Source: Tupaia tana
Lineage: Eukaryota; Chordata; Mammalia; Scandentia; Tupaiidae
Assembly (NCBI GenBank): GCA_026018925.1
Contig: JAKSZU010000003.1
Coordinates: forward strand, 191,104,139-191,168,138
DNA: 64,000 nt
Direction: 5' to 3'
Shown: in pieces, positions 47,643 through 58,283 of the stretch
How positions within the stretch are numbered: position 1 is the first letter of the stretch
How the letters are laid out: every line of letters begins with the position of its first letter
Position numbers and translations under genes: made by a program
Notes under the pieces: model-generated
Seen by the model: only the letters and a program-made list of their open reading frames with translations
What the model was told of the DNA's origin: nothing
The model's database searches: none

Positions 47643-47878
47643 TCTTTTTGGAGAGGTTTTTGCTATAGGGCACGTGCGCTTGCCAGAGAGACAGAGAGAC
47701 AGAAAGCGAGAAATCACCCCCTAGGGTGGATGGCCACACCACAATCCCTTCTCCTCCATTCTCCTCTCGGGATCTTGGGCATGCACACACATGCGCCTGG
47801 CATGAGTTTAAGCCACCGGGTCTGGGACTTGAACCGCGGTTGACTACGTGGAAGTCCAGCGACATAGCCATTACGCTG
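47643..47878 (-). repeat. Long-type tRNA SINE, antisense, 5' end clipped
   Basis: 'gctatagggcacgtgcgctt' to 'catagccattacgct', then the last 14 nt of the head ('aactgctggtccc') are missing. Confidence 0.9.
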
Positions 47879-47899
47879 TTCATCTCTCTTTCGTTTTGT

Positions 47900-48044
47900 T
47901 TTTTAAAGAATTATTTATTTAATTTTACTCATTTAACCAGACAGAGACAGAAAGAGAAAGCAAATTGCCAGGTCCAGGACTTGAACCATGATTGACCATG
48001 TGGGACTCCAGTGCCTTTAACCACTACACCACCTGCCGGCCTCA
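47900..48044 (-). repeat. Short-type tRNA SINE, antisense
   Basis: 'taaagaattatttatttaat' tail and head ending 'ccacctgccggcctc'. Second of three SINEs in a row. Confidence 0.88.
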
Positions 48045-48219
48045 TCACTATTATTATTGTTGTTGTTGTTGTTGTTGTTATTGTTATTGTTATTAATTTG
48101 ACCAGAGAGAGGGCGGCTGGGGGTAGTAAAAAATCAAGCTGTCAGGTTCAGGACTCCAACCATGGTCAGCCATGTGGGAGTCCAGCACCTTAACCCCCCA
48201 AAGCCACCTGGTGGCCCTT
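48045..48219 (-). repeat. Short-type tRNA SINE, antisense
   Basis: The tail has become (ttg)n/(tta)n at 48047-48094. Then 'ttgaccagagagagggcgg' and a head ending 'gccacctggtggccc'. Confidence 0.85.
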
Positions 48220-49005
48220 GATTCCTCTTTCCACTACACTGTACAACTGCAAGAGCTGTGTCTACCTATGAAAGAGGCTGTGCTGAATCACAGAAAATTT
48301 TTTTTTTTTTAATCACAGAATTTTAAGCCTGTTGGTGGCCTTTCAGCTGCAGGTTGAGAAAGGGCATTTTCTTTCTCAGCAGTGATGAGTAGAGGTAGGC
48401 TTGCTATAGGTATCTAGATTGCCTAAACCCTTGCATAGGCCCTTCTGAATGTCAGTACTGTGCTTGTAGCCACTCCTCACTTAACCTTCCACTGGTTTAA
48501 CGACTGCTTGGACTGATGACCAGGTCTGCAGCAAGGGGAATCCCCATTCTCAGTCTTGTCTTGTTCTCGCAGTTGGTTAGTATTCGCTACACGAACCGTT
48601 CGCATTTATGCAAGGCTACGTATTTTGTTTACAAATGTGTACTTTATGGTGCACCCATAATAGTATTCAGAATAAAAATGATTATGCCAGGTTTATATTA
48701 TTGTGCTGTACTTTGTCTTGTCACTTTCTGGCACTTACCAAATATATGTTTTTTATATGGCTAGAATTACATTATTCTACTGTGGTGTCGTATGATACCT
48801 GTTGAAAAAGACATCATAAGACGTTCACCTTAAGCTCTTCCTTTAGCCGCCAATTGGCTTAATAACCTAGATGTAGAAATGGAGCTCATCAGGAGTGTCT
48901 GTACTAGCATCTGCCCTCTTTCAAGTGTGTTATTGGAGTCTCAGTCAGAAAAGTAGCAGCACAGTCTTACTTTACTTACAGTCTTATTTGGTTGACTCCA
49001 ACCAA
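48220..49005. other. Intron, nothing recognised
   Basis: Unique sequence; 'cactcctcacttaaccttcc' to 48780 may be a decayed DNA transposon but I cannot place it. Confidence 0.4.
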
Positions 49006-49019
49006 GTATTAGTTGACCT

Positions 49020-49021
<2 letters not shown>

Positions 49022-49054
<33 letters not shown>

Positions 49055-49305
49055 AGAGGTTTTTGTTATAGGGCGTGTGCGCTCGCCAGACAGACAGAGA
49101 GAGACAGAGAGACAGAAAGCAAGAAATCACCCCCCAGGGGGAATGGCCACGCCGCAATCCCTTCTCATCCATTCTCTTCTCAGGATCTTGGGCACGCACG
49201 CACACGAGCCTGGCGTGAGTTTTAAGCCACTGGGTCCGGGACTAGAACCGCGGTTGATTGCATGGGAGTCCAGCGACATAGCCATTACGCTAACTGCTGG
49301 TCCCG
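49022..49305 (-). repeat. Long-type tRNA SINE, young, antisense
   Basis: T30 tail and a near-consensus body. Perfect 16-bp TSD 'gtattagttgacctct' at 49006-49021 and 49306-49321. On + it carries AG at 49070-49071 and 'ggcgtgagt', a pseudo-exon layout. Confidence 0.97.
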
Positions 49306-49321
49306 GTATTAGTTGACCTCT

Positions 49322-50464
49322 AAAAGGGACTGGATTAGGCTTTAATCATTTAACCTGTGGCCTTCAGTAATAAGCAAGGCTGAATGTTTAGAGTATGGAT
49401 CTTCATTGTCTGAGGCATCATAGTGAATCTCAAACACCAAATTTAGTTTGGGAAAGAGACATTAGTTCTGTGTTTTTGGCTATAGGATCAAAGAGACCTT
49501 TGAAAATGACTTGACCTTAATGGAGACCATTTTTATTTTAGTTTGCTCTGTTTAACATTGGCCCATAGAACTCATCCTCACAAGAAGGGTCTTACTTCAG
49601 GAGTGTATGTATACCAGAGAGTGTCTTAGAACTTTGGCCATCTAAGTGCAGCAAGAGAAGGGAAGGAGGGAGCTTTCTGAACTGCATCTTTGTACACACA
49701 CCATGTAAAGCAGGAGGCAGGATTGCCGGTTATGTGTGGAACCCTTGAAAAGGACAGAGAGGAGGGCTGTTCTGTTTTCCACGGGTACAACTTTAACCAA
49801 CTTTAAATATTGGTTCTGAGGGTTTCACAATGTTCATCTGGCTCCAGGGCCCCTTTTAGTTTGAAACAGCTTGCAGTTGGGTGGCGTTTCTTATGTTGGG
49901 TTGTGAACACTGACACCGATTTCACAAAACTGTCTTGCAAAATGCTTTTGCTTGCTTGTGCTTTGTTTTATTTCTTTTCTCCAAGAACTTCCTGGTACAA
50001 GCCCTGGACTAATTTTCCTTTGCTTTCCTACAACTGTCAGCAGTTCTGTAACAGGATTAAAGAGATACCTCAATTTCCAAAAATAGAAGTTCAAGAGGTT
50101 TGTTGCCCAATAGAGAGAAGTCAGAATAACCAGTGTTATTTTCTCTTCGTATACCGATTTTCAGTTTCCCACATAAGGACTTGTATATAGAAAAGGAAAA
50201 TAGCTACAAAATTTTCCTCAGTGAAAATTATGTTGACGCTCAAGCTAAAATCCACTTTCTCTTTTGTATAAGGTAGAATCTTGGATGTCATCCAATAATA
50301 CAAATGCCAAAAAGCTCCTGTCATTTATCTTTTTTATTTGGATCACATTAAAGTAATACGTTAACTTGTTAACTATACATAACATCTTTACTATACTTTT
50401 GTCCTATTTAGGAACATGGAATTTGTCTCTTATTTTCTTTAATAGCATTACATTTAAAAAACAT
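49322..50464. other. Intron, nothing recognised
   Basis: Unique sequence. The 126-codon + frame 49810-50190 is Cys/Phe-rich with no family I know and a contradicting minus frame over it; chance is the simplest reading. Confidence 0.45.
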
Positions 50465-50697
50465 TCTTTTTTTTTCCCTTTTTTTTACTACCAGAGTGCA
50501 AAGGCACATCCCCCAATGGAGCATGGTCACACTGCAATACTTTTTCTTCCAGTTCTCCATCCCATCGGGATTTGGGGCATGGTTGCATGCCCTTGTGCCA
50601 AGTGTGTTTTTCAAGCCACAGGGACCAGGATTCAAACCATGACTAGCCATGTGGATCAGCTCCCTATCCACAGTGTTTAACTGCTGTGCTACGGGAC
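50465..50697 (-). repeat. Long-type tRNA SINE, old
   Basis: 'ttttactaccagagtgcaaa', 'catcccatcgggatttgggg', 'ttcaagccacagggaccagg', and a broken head ending 'gctacgggacc'. Confidence 0.7.
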
Positions 50698-50715
50698 CTA
50701 CTCTACAGTTTTCTT

Positions 50716-50975
50716 TTTTTTTTTGGAGAGATTTTTGCTATAGGGCGCATGCGCTCGCCAGACAGACAGAGAGAGACATAGAGACAGAAAGCGAGAAATC
50801 ACCCCCCAGGGGGGATGGCCACGCCGCAATCCCTTCTCCTCCATTCTCCTCTCGGGATCTTGGGCACGCACGCACACGCGCCTGGCATGAGTTTTAAGCC
50901 ACCGGGTCCGGGACGTGAACTGCGGTCAACTACGTGGGAGTCCAGCGACATAGCCATTACGCTAACTGCTGGTCC
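50716..50975 (-). repeat. Long-type tRNA SINE, young, antisense
   Basis: T-rich tail, 'gctatagggcgcatgcgctc', head ending 'taactgctggtcc'. Perfect 13-bp TSD 'ctacagttttctt' at 50703-50715 and 50976-50988. The donor-like 'gtgagt' is lost here ('gcatgagt'). Confidence 0.96.
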
Positions 50976-51039
50976 CTACAGTTTTCTTCATGTAGAGTAT
51001 ATATTTATTTCTGTGTTTCATTTTTTTAAATGATCACAT

Positions 51040-51725
51040 ATTAATTGTGTATTACATATTAATTATAGTTTTTATGGTTACAGTGTGATTTTTCAGTACA
51101 TGATTTAATGTGTAATGATCAAATTAAGGTAATTAGCATATCTACCATCTCAAATATTTGTCATTGCTATGTGTCGGGAACATTCAAAATTCTCTCTTCT
51201 GGTTAGTAGAAATACACAATGAACCATTTTTAACTATAGTTACCTTACTGTGCTATGTAGAACATTAGAACTTACTCTTTTTATTATACTTAATTTTATA
51301 TTTGTTGACCAACATCTTCCTATTCCCTTTCTCTGTGTCCTTCCCCATTTCTGGTTACCACTATTTTACTCTCTAAATGAGGTCAACTTTTTTAGTTTCC
51401 ATGTTTGAGTGAGAACATGTGATTTTTTTCCCCCTTTCTGTGCCTGGCTCGTTTCAATTAACATGTTTTCCAGGATTGCTCATGTTGACTCAAGTGGCAT
51501 GGCCATGGCTGAATAATATTCCATTGTGTATATATGCCACATTTTCTTTATTCTTCATCCACTGATCCACTTCAACACCCACATGGATTGCATATCATGG
51601 CTGTTGTGAACAGTGCTACAGTAGACATTGGAAAACCAATATGTCTGTGATGCACGGATTTCCTTTTTGGGTGTATATGCCTAGTAGGGAGATTACTGTG
51701 GGTACTTTTGTTATATTGTATTGTC
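51040..51725 (-). mobile_element. L1 3' end, antisense (L1MA/MB age)
   Basis: Reverse complement of L1 3' UTR and ORF2 end: 'tgatcaaattaaggtaatta', 'gtgtcgggaacattcaaaat', 'gttaccttactgtgctatgt', 'gagtgagaacatgtgatttt', 'gaataatattccattgtgta'. Confidence 0.85.
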
Positions 51726-51814
51726 TGACTTGTGCTGTTAAAATTATTGACTTCTGTATATCCACTTTGTAATGATACTTCTAGTAATCACTTACACTGC
51801 ACTTACTCAATGTC

Positions 51815-52020
51815 AAATATTGTTGTATGTACTTGCGTGTGTTTGTTCATTGAAGTCCAATAACAGTCCTGAAAAGTGAATACTATTTTACAGTGAAAAA
51901 TTAGGCTTAGAGAGGTTGATTAATTTGTTCAAGGTCACATAGCTAGAAACTGGCAGATCTATCGGTCCAGAATCTGTACTTCTAATTTCTACATAATGTG
52001 TATTTTGTTGAGTAACTCTA
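51815..52020 (-). repeat. MIR SINE
   Basis: 'actattttacagtgaaaaat', 'agagaggttgattaatttgt', 'aaggtcacatagctagaaac' and 'ccagaatctgtacttc' match the reverse-complement MIR. Confidence 0.8.
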
Positions 52021-52072
52021 ATTTGCAATGTCATCATTTGTCAATATTCTTTGTAATATTTTTCCCATTGAG

Positions 52073-52327
52073 GGCCAGCCAGTGGCGGTTAAGGTGACTG
52101 GATTCCACAAGACCAACTACACAGCTCAAGTCCCAAACCCAGAGACTTGAGAAACACACTGGGCACATATGTGTGCATGCCCAAAAATCCCAAGAAGAGA
52201 ATGTAGAAGGGATTGTGGTGTAGCCATCCTCCTTGATTCTCCTTTAGGGGTGCTTTCTCTCACTCTCTCTCTCTGTCTCTGTCTCTCTTTCATGAGTGCA
52301 CTCAACCTATAGCCACCTCAAAAAAAG
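52073..52327 (+). repeat. Long-type tRNA SINE, old
   Basis: Head 'agggccagccagtggcggtt' with a small A-box deletion, 'gaaacacactgggcacatat', then 'caacctatagccacctc' and A7. Confidence 0.82.
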
Positions 52328-52424
52328 AAAGAAAAGTTAATAGGCAGAATACTTTTGGATTGATATTTTGTTGAATACGTATAGCAATTTGGGGGAACAT
52401 TGACCATGGTAAAGTATAATTTTC

Positions 52425-52493
52425 TTTCTTTTCATTAAAAAAAATATTTTATTGAACTTTCTTTCCTTATTTATTTTAATTTGACCAGAGAGG

Positions 52494-52535
<42 letters not shown>

Positions 52536-52641
52536 GAGAAAGGGAGAAAGTGAGAAAGCAAGCCACCAGGCCTGGGACTCAGATCACAGTCGGCCATGTG
52601 GGAGTACAGGGTTCTTAACCACCGTGCCACCTGCTGGCCCC
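52425..52641 (-). repeat. Short-type tRNA SINE, antisense
   Basis: (ga)n run 52497-52530, 'gagaaagcaagccaccaggc', head ending 'gccacctgctggcccc'. Perfect 15-bp TSD 'taaagtataattttc' at 52410-52424 and 52642-52656, so some short-type copies are young too. Confidence 0.95.
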
Positions 52642-52656
52642 TAAAGTATAATTTTC

Positions 52657-52980
52657 ATTCTCACCACTATCGAGCAAATAAAGAAATGAATATATATAAA
52701 ATATTTTTATCTAACTCACTAATTAATAGTGAACTAGAAGGTGTTTCCTGATACCTTCTAGTTCAACATTAGAAAGTCAACAAAGAGCAGTAATTGTAGA
52801 ACTTGACATATCACATCCTAAAACACATTATAAAGATGTAAGAAGATTTATTATACTTTTACATTAATTAAAGCATGGCACTAACTCATCACTAAAAAGA
52901 AAGGTCAAAGGACAAGGTGGAAAAACCAGAAACAGACCCTGATGTATGCAAAAATTATTATGCCAAAAGAGTATCATAAT
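52657..52980. other. Intron, nothing recognised
   Basis: AT-rich unique sequence with a local inverted copy 'gaactagaaggtgtttcct' / 'ccttctagttc' at 52731-52765, a small hairpin. Confidence 0.4.
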
Positions 52981-52988
52981 AAGTCAGT

Positions 52989-53275
52989 CGGGAGACCAGC
53001 AGATGATATATGGTTATGTCACTGACTCCCACGTGGCTGACTGTGATTTGAGTCCCAGACCCAGTGGCTTGAAACTCACACCAGGTATGTGTGTGTGCAT
53101 GCCCAAGATCCCAGCAAGAAAATAAAATAGAAGAGATTGCAGCATGGCCATCCCTCTGGGGAGGGGGGGTGATTTCTCACTTCCCCTGCACTTTCTCTGT
53201 CTCTCTTTTTCTTTCCAGTGAGTGCATGCATCCTAAGACAAAACCTCTGTTAAAAAAAAAAAAAAGAAAGAAAGA
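52989..53275 (+). repeat. Long-type tRNA SINE
   Basis: Head 'ggagaccagcagatgatata', 'gcagcatggccatccctctg', A-rich tail ending (aaag)n. The TSD 'aagtcagt' is at 52981-52988 and 53276-53283. Confidence 0.92.
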
Positions 53276-53285
53276 AAGTCAGTGT

Positions 53286-53387
53286 ATGGGGCCAGCAGGT
53301 GGCATGGTGGTTAAGGGCACTGGACTCCCACATGGTCGACCACAGTTCGGGTTCCAGACCTGGTGGCTTGCTTTTTCACTTTCCTTC

Positions 53388-53432
<45 letters not shown>

Positions 53433-53494
53433 GTCCCTCTCTGGTCAAATTAAAGAAAAAACAACAACAAATGTGTGTGTGTGTGTGTGTGTGT
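53286..53494 (+). repeat. Short-type tRNA SINE at the same target
   Basis: Head 'ggggccagcaggtggcatgg', (tc)n run, 'ctggtcaaattaaag', then a (tg)n at 53472-53494. The TSD 'gtcagtgt' is at 53278-53285 and 53495-53502, overlapping the preceding SINE's TSD. Confidence 0.92.
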
Positions 53495-53502
53495 GTCAGT
53501 GT

Positions 53503-53895
53503 GGACAAATCTGCTGCATCATCATCTTTGCAGACTAGTGCCACAGCATGCCATCATGCCCCTTGGGAGGAGCTTCAGGATCCTCTGTGTAGAGACTGGT
53601 TCTCTGAAATCCAGCCCTCTGATCAAAGGACCCCATAAGATTTGTCGTTGCCAGAGACTTCCCAGGGCTGATATTTTTCCTCCCCTGAAGATACAGGACT
53701 CACACACCTGCTGGGAGCCTTTCCTCCTGCCTTCCTCTTGTGTAGGGCTGTACATCTTCTGAGCCTTATTTGATTATGCTCTCCTCTGTTCCCACCAGCC
53801 TCCTGCTTCTCCTTGGGGTTGTTGGAAGACACTGAAACCACTTACTATTATTTTAAAAGAATTATTGAAAGAACTTAAAATTGATAATAAAAACT
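53503..53895. other. Intron, nothing recognised
   Basis: Moderately G+C-rich unique sequence with contradictory short frames on both strands. Confidence 0.4.
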
Positions 53896-54163
53896 TTTTT
53901 TTTTAGAAATTTTTGCTCACCAAAAGTGAGGGCGTGTGTGCTCACCAGAGAGACAGAGAGAAACAGAGATACAGAAAGCACAAAATCATCCCCCAGGGGG
54001 ACGGCCATGCCATAATCCCTTCCCTTCCATTCTCCTCTTTGGATTTTGGGCACACGTGCACACACGCCTGATGTGAGTTTCAAGCTGCCGAGTCCATGAC
54101 TTGAACCAAAATCAGTCATATGGGAATCCAGCACCTTAACCGCTACACCACTTGCTGGCCCCA
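53896..54163 (-). repeat. Long-type tRNA SINE, antisense
   Basis: 'ttttagaaatttttgctcac' with a short duplication 'ctcaccaaaagtgagggcgt', then standard body and head ending 'cacttgctggcccc'. Flanked by 'aataaaaactttttt' / 'agtaaaaactttttt'. Confidence 0.88.
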
Positions 54164-54674
54164 GTAAAAACTTTTTTTAATAAGACAGGATACTAACAGT
54201 AATGAATAGGTAAATGATGCCTAGTAAGCCAGGAAGGAGAATGAAGAAAATAGAGAATAGGGAGGAAAAAAACTCAATGTCTCACCTATTTAAAGACAAG
54301 ATTGTGGAAAATAGTTGTTTGTACCCAGACATATTGCTATAGGAAAGTTCTGATTCTGGAGTATAAATTGTAGCATTACTTAACCAAGCCTTTCTGAATA
54401 CTGAGTGTAGCAAGTAAAATTGAGGAGGGATCCAAAGTATAAAACCAAAGCAACAAGTCAATGGAATTGTCTCTTGCAGTGTAAGTGCATGGGCTCACAC
54501 ATGCTTATATGTTAGCTTGCATGCATGTACCGCATGCACACACACAGTGACTTAGGATTGATTCACTCTTAGAATTGGTTTGTCACAGTCTGTTACAGTG
54601 CCTCACCCAGGGTTCTGTCTTAGATATGGTACATAATTTTCTTCCTCCTCCTGTAGGGAAAAAAAAACTCAGAT
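54164..54674. other. Intron, nothing recognised
   Basis: Unique AT-rich sequence. Confidence 0.4.
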
Positions 54675-54949
54675 CAGGGACCAGCAGTTGGCGTAATGGC
54701 TCTGTCACTGAACTCCCATGTAATTGACCACAGTTTGAGTCCCGGACCCGGTGGCTTAAACTCACGCTGGATGTGTGTGTGTGCATGCCCAAGATCCCGA
54801 GAGGAGAATGGAGGAGAAGGGGTTGTGGCGTGGCCATCCCCCCTGGGGGGGGTGATTTCTCGCTTTCTGTCTCTCTGTCTCTCTCTTTCTGGCGAGCACA
54901 CGTGCCCTATAGCAAAAACCTCTCAAAAAAAAAAAAAAAAAAAAAAAAA
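54675..54949 (+). repeat. Long-type tRNA SINE, young
   Basis: Head 'gggaccagcagttggcgtaa', 'atcccccctgggggggtga', 'ccctatagcaaaaacctctc', A25 tail. 'ctcagatc' occurs on both sides. Confidence 0.93.
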
Positions 54950-55059
54950 CCCTCAGATCCACTTCCCTCTATATGCTCATAGCACAGATCACTTCTGTGA
55001 TTCCACAGTGAGTGGGGATTCTCCCCTCCAGTAAGCAGGCAGGCAGATTTGCCGTGGTC

Positions 55060-55765
55060 ACCAGCTGGGTGTCAGTTCTGATGCTGTCTCCCTGGACATA
55101 GTGTCAGATCCCACAGGGTGAGGGCACAGTTTCATTAGACTGCTCCCACTTCAGACACCATTCGCATATATGGGCCTTCTGGAACTTCTGGCCAACTGGC
55201 TACAAGTTGAGGTTTTTACACCCTTTTTTTCAACTCGGTTAATTGGCAAGAGCAGCTCACAGAACCCAGGGAAATGTGTTTACTGGTTTCTTATAAAGGG
55301 TATTTTAAAGGATATCAGTAAACACCTATGAAAAGATACATAGGGTGAAGTCTGGAAGGGTCCCGAGTCCAGGAGCTTAGTCCCTGTACAGATGGGACGC
55401 ACCACCCTCCCAGCACGTATGTGAGTCCTTCTTTACCTTCCTGCAAGTTTAGCTCTCCAGAAGTTCTCCAAACTCAGTCCTTTTGGGGTTTGTTTTTTTA
55501 TATAGAAATTTCATTGCATAGACATGATGAGCACCTGGGTAGAAATCCGACTGGACAAAAGGACATGACCTAATGCAAATAGACTGAGAGGGAAACCCAG
55601 CAGGCCTGTCTGTTCAGATTTTTCTTGGCCTGTGTGGCATTTCTTCTTTCCAGCTATGAGGAAGGGCCCCTCTGAAATGGGGGTTTTGATTTCTTTATGA
55701 CCAGTTCTGTGCCCGGCCTTGAGAAGCTTCAGGAACCAGGGGCAAAAGACCAAATAGCTATGAGT
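55060..55765 (-). mobile_element. ERVL-type solo LTR (MLT2-like)
   Basis: On + the landmarks 'ggcaagagcagctcacagaa', 'ggtttcttataaagggtatt', 'agatacatagggtgaagtct' and 'agttctccaaactcagtcct' are the reverse complement of MLT2-type LTRs of the endogenous ERVL group. Only the LTR is seen; no internal viral genes are present. Confidence 0.65.
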
Positions 55766-55805
55766 CAGGTACTGTGACCAAAAAACAAAAACAAAATTTT
55801 ATGTG

Positions 55806-55915
55806 ATGTATGTATGTATGTATGTATGTGTTACACATATATATCATGTGTGTATATATATATATACACACACACATAATATATATGTGATATATGGGTA
55901 TATCTAGATATATAC
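55806..55915. repeat. (ATGT)n and TA-rich palindromic stretch
   Basis: (tatg)n at 55808-55830, then alternating TA/CA with mirrored 'catatatatcatgtgtgta' and 'acacacacataatatatatg' parts. Confidence 0.85.
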
Positions 55916-56280
55916 CTTACATTCCTGTATACTTTTTTCCAGGGCAGCTTTTGACCACTGTCACTTGGTTACTGTTTACCACGGTCATCTTTCTGTGAAG
56001 ATTGACAGCAGGTGCTGTGATACCTAGAATACTTCTTCATTCCTTGAAACAGTTGTTCAAGGCACTACTTATTATAGTTTAGATAAAGGGAAGAGTGAGC
56101 AGCCCCCTGGTGGGACTCTCAGAATCTCCTATTGCTCTCCAAATTCACAATTGCCTTGGATGAAAAGAAGAAAAGCTGCTCTGTTAAAGGAAGATGGCCT
56201 TGTGTGAGATTTAAGATGCTGCTCGAACCCAGCTCCACCCTACCAGATCCTCCCCAGTGTTGGACAGTAAAGGATCTGCC
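55916..56280. other. Intron, nothing recognised
   Basis: Unique sequence. Confidence 0.4.
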
Positions 56281-56472
56281 TTAGCTCGGGTTTTATTACA
56301 AAGTACCATAGACTGAGTGGCTCATAGACAATAGACGTTTATCCCTCCCACTTAAGGAGGCTGGCAGTCTGTCCTCAGGTTGCCTCAGTGTCTGCTTCTG
56401 CTGAGATCTCTCTTCCTCTTTTCCTAGACTCCTGACTTCATATCTTGCAATACTACTTTTCAGAATGGTTAG
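56281..56472. repeat. Ancient LTR/DNA repeat fragment, family uncertain
   Basis: 'caaagtaccatagactgagt', 'ggctcatagacaatagacgt' and 'gtctgcttctgctgagatct' follow a common mammalian repeat order that I recognise but cannot name. Confidence 0.45.
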
Positions 56473-56483
56473 AAACTCCAGAC

Positions 56484-56729
56484 CACTCGACTCCCACATG
56501 GGCAAGTGTGATTCAAGTCCTGGACTCGATGGCTTGAAACTCACGCCCGGCACGTGCTTGTGCATGACCAAAATCTGAGAGGAGAATAGAAGAGGAGGGA
56601 TTGCAGCATGGCCATCACATCCCTGGGAGGTGATTGCTCACCTTTTGTCTCTCTGCTTTTCTCTGCCTCTCCAGTAAGTGCACACACTCTATAGGAAAAA
56701 TCTCTCTGAAGAAAAAAATTTAAAAAGAT
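56484..56729 (+). repeat. Long-type tRNA SINE, head 5'-truncated
   Basis: Begins at 'cactcgactcccacatgggc', missing about the first 30 nt with the A box. Perfect 11-bp TSD 'aaactccagac' at 56473-56483 and 56730-56740 shows the truncation happened at integration. Confidence 0.93.
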
Positions 56730-57001
56730 AAACTCCAGACTTCAGAACTCCAAGGTTAATGACCACTTCAGCTCTCATTTTGTTCATTAGAGAGTAAAAT
56801 TTTTTCTCCATGAAAGAAGAAATCTCATTAATTTGAATTTTACAGTTTTAGGATTTTGTTTTATTTTTTAATTCTGATACTAGGGTTGCACAAAAATTTA
56901 CCTTCCTCCATGATGTCCATTCCGAATGAATCTTCTGAATGTATTCAGATGTCAGACAGAAGCACTACTTGGCAGTTGTTTGTTTTTGTGTTACTGTACA
57001 T

Positions 57002-57124
57002 GGGGTCTTCAAAGAGGTCCTAGAAATGTGTCTTAGAAAAAAGCTATATGTGCATTTCAAACTGTTTTGCACCAAAGTAATTCTATGCTTTAATTCTGTT
57101 TTTTCATGAACTCTCTGAAGTCCC
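57002..57124. mobile_element. Candidate second MITE family, palindromic
   Basis: About 120 bp with 'ggggtcttcaaagaggtcct' mirrored by 'ttcatgaactctctgaagtccc' and 'tttgcaccaaagtaattcta' inside. Shares its right half with 35769-35847. Confidence 0.55.
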
Positions 57125-57840
57125 TTGCATTTAGATAATAAACTAGCAGCTTTTTTAAACCTAGTTTTATTTAAATAAATTTCTGATGCATTCAGATGGG
57201 TCTTTTTCCAGTTATTTTGTCATACTCAGGAAGTGTTGCTGTTTCTGAAATCATTGCCACTGTGTGGGCATCGGTTTAACTGAGCACTGAGTCTTTGTTG
57301 TCTACCAAAGAAGTTTGTATTGTGAGGAGGTGACAACAAGCAGCCAGAAGATGGGAGAATGTGTTTGGGTGAGTGGTGACAAAACTCGACACTTAGGGAT
57401 GAGTTATCCCAACCTTCAGAAATCCAGGATATCTTATGTATATTGGGCCTGAGTTTTATAATCTATCACTAGCTTGCAGATATTTAAACAATGGGAAGTT
57501 AGAACATAAACATTGTTGCTAAATTGACAAGTGATTGCTTTGCACACCAGAAAAGGGAAGTGATAGCAGACCCTCTTTGCAATTAAGTAGCCAAACTGTG
57601 TAGAGGTTTGGCAAACAAACTAAAGTAATTGAGTCCATGAACAATAAAACAGTTTTAGTTGGAGAAACTGGGATGATTTAATTTATTTTGTTTGCCAGGG
57701 AGTTGATATATTCAGGAGTTAACAAAAAAATCAGTTTGAAAATCAGAGTCAATGATCTCTACTTTGTAGCAAAAGAAACATATTTTTTTTTCTTCTTTTT
57801 GAATCCACTTTTGTAGGAACATTTTCTCTCTTAATGAATG
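57125..57840. other. Intron, nothing recognised
   Basis: Unique AT-rich sequence. Confidence 0.4.
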
Positions 57841-58283
57841 CTTTTTAAAGAATTATTTTATTGGGACCAGTAGTTAGCGTAATGGCTATATTGCTGGACT
57901 CCCATGTAGTCGACCATGGTTCAAGTCCCAGACCCGTTGGCTTAAACTCATGCCAGGTGCGTGTGTGTGTGCCCAAGATCCCAAGAGGAGAATGGAGGAG
58001 AAGGGATTGCGGTGTGGCCATCCCCCTGGGAGGTGATTTCTCACTTTCTGTCTCTCTGTCTCTCTCTCTCTTTCTGGTGAGCGCACGCACCCTGTAGCAA
58101 AAACCTCTCCAAAAAAAGAAAAAAAAAGAATTATTTTAGTTAACTTAATTTATTTATTTTAATTTGACCAAAGAGGGACAAAGTGGGGGTGGAGGGGTAA
58201 GAAAGCAAGCCGCCAGGTCTGGGACTCGAACCTCAGTTGGTCATGTGGGAGTCCAGCGCCCTTAACCACCATGCCACCTGCCC
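57841..58283 (-). repeat. Short-type tRNA SINE split in its tail
   Basis: The tail 'ctttttaaagaattatttta' (57841-57860) and the rest (58125-58283: 'atttgaccaaagagggacaa', head ending 'gccacctgcccc') are separated by a long-type SINE. Confidence 0.85.
57861..58124 (+). repeat. Long-type tRNA SINE inside a short-type tail
   Basis: Head 'ttgggaccagtagttagcgt', 'catccccctgggaggtgatt', A-rich tail. Perfect 14-bp TSD 'aaagaattatttta' at 57847-57860 and 58125-58138. Confidence 0.95.

Noticed and set aside
49810..50190. 126-codon + frame that could be an unknown small gene
   Set aside because: No recognised domain, conflicting minus frame, no acceptor/donor at sensible positions; chance is simpler.
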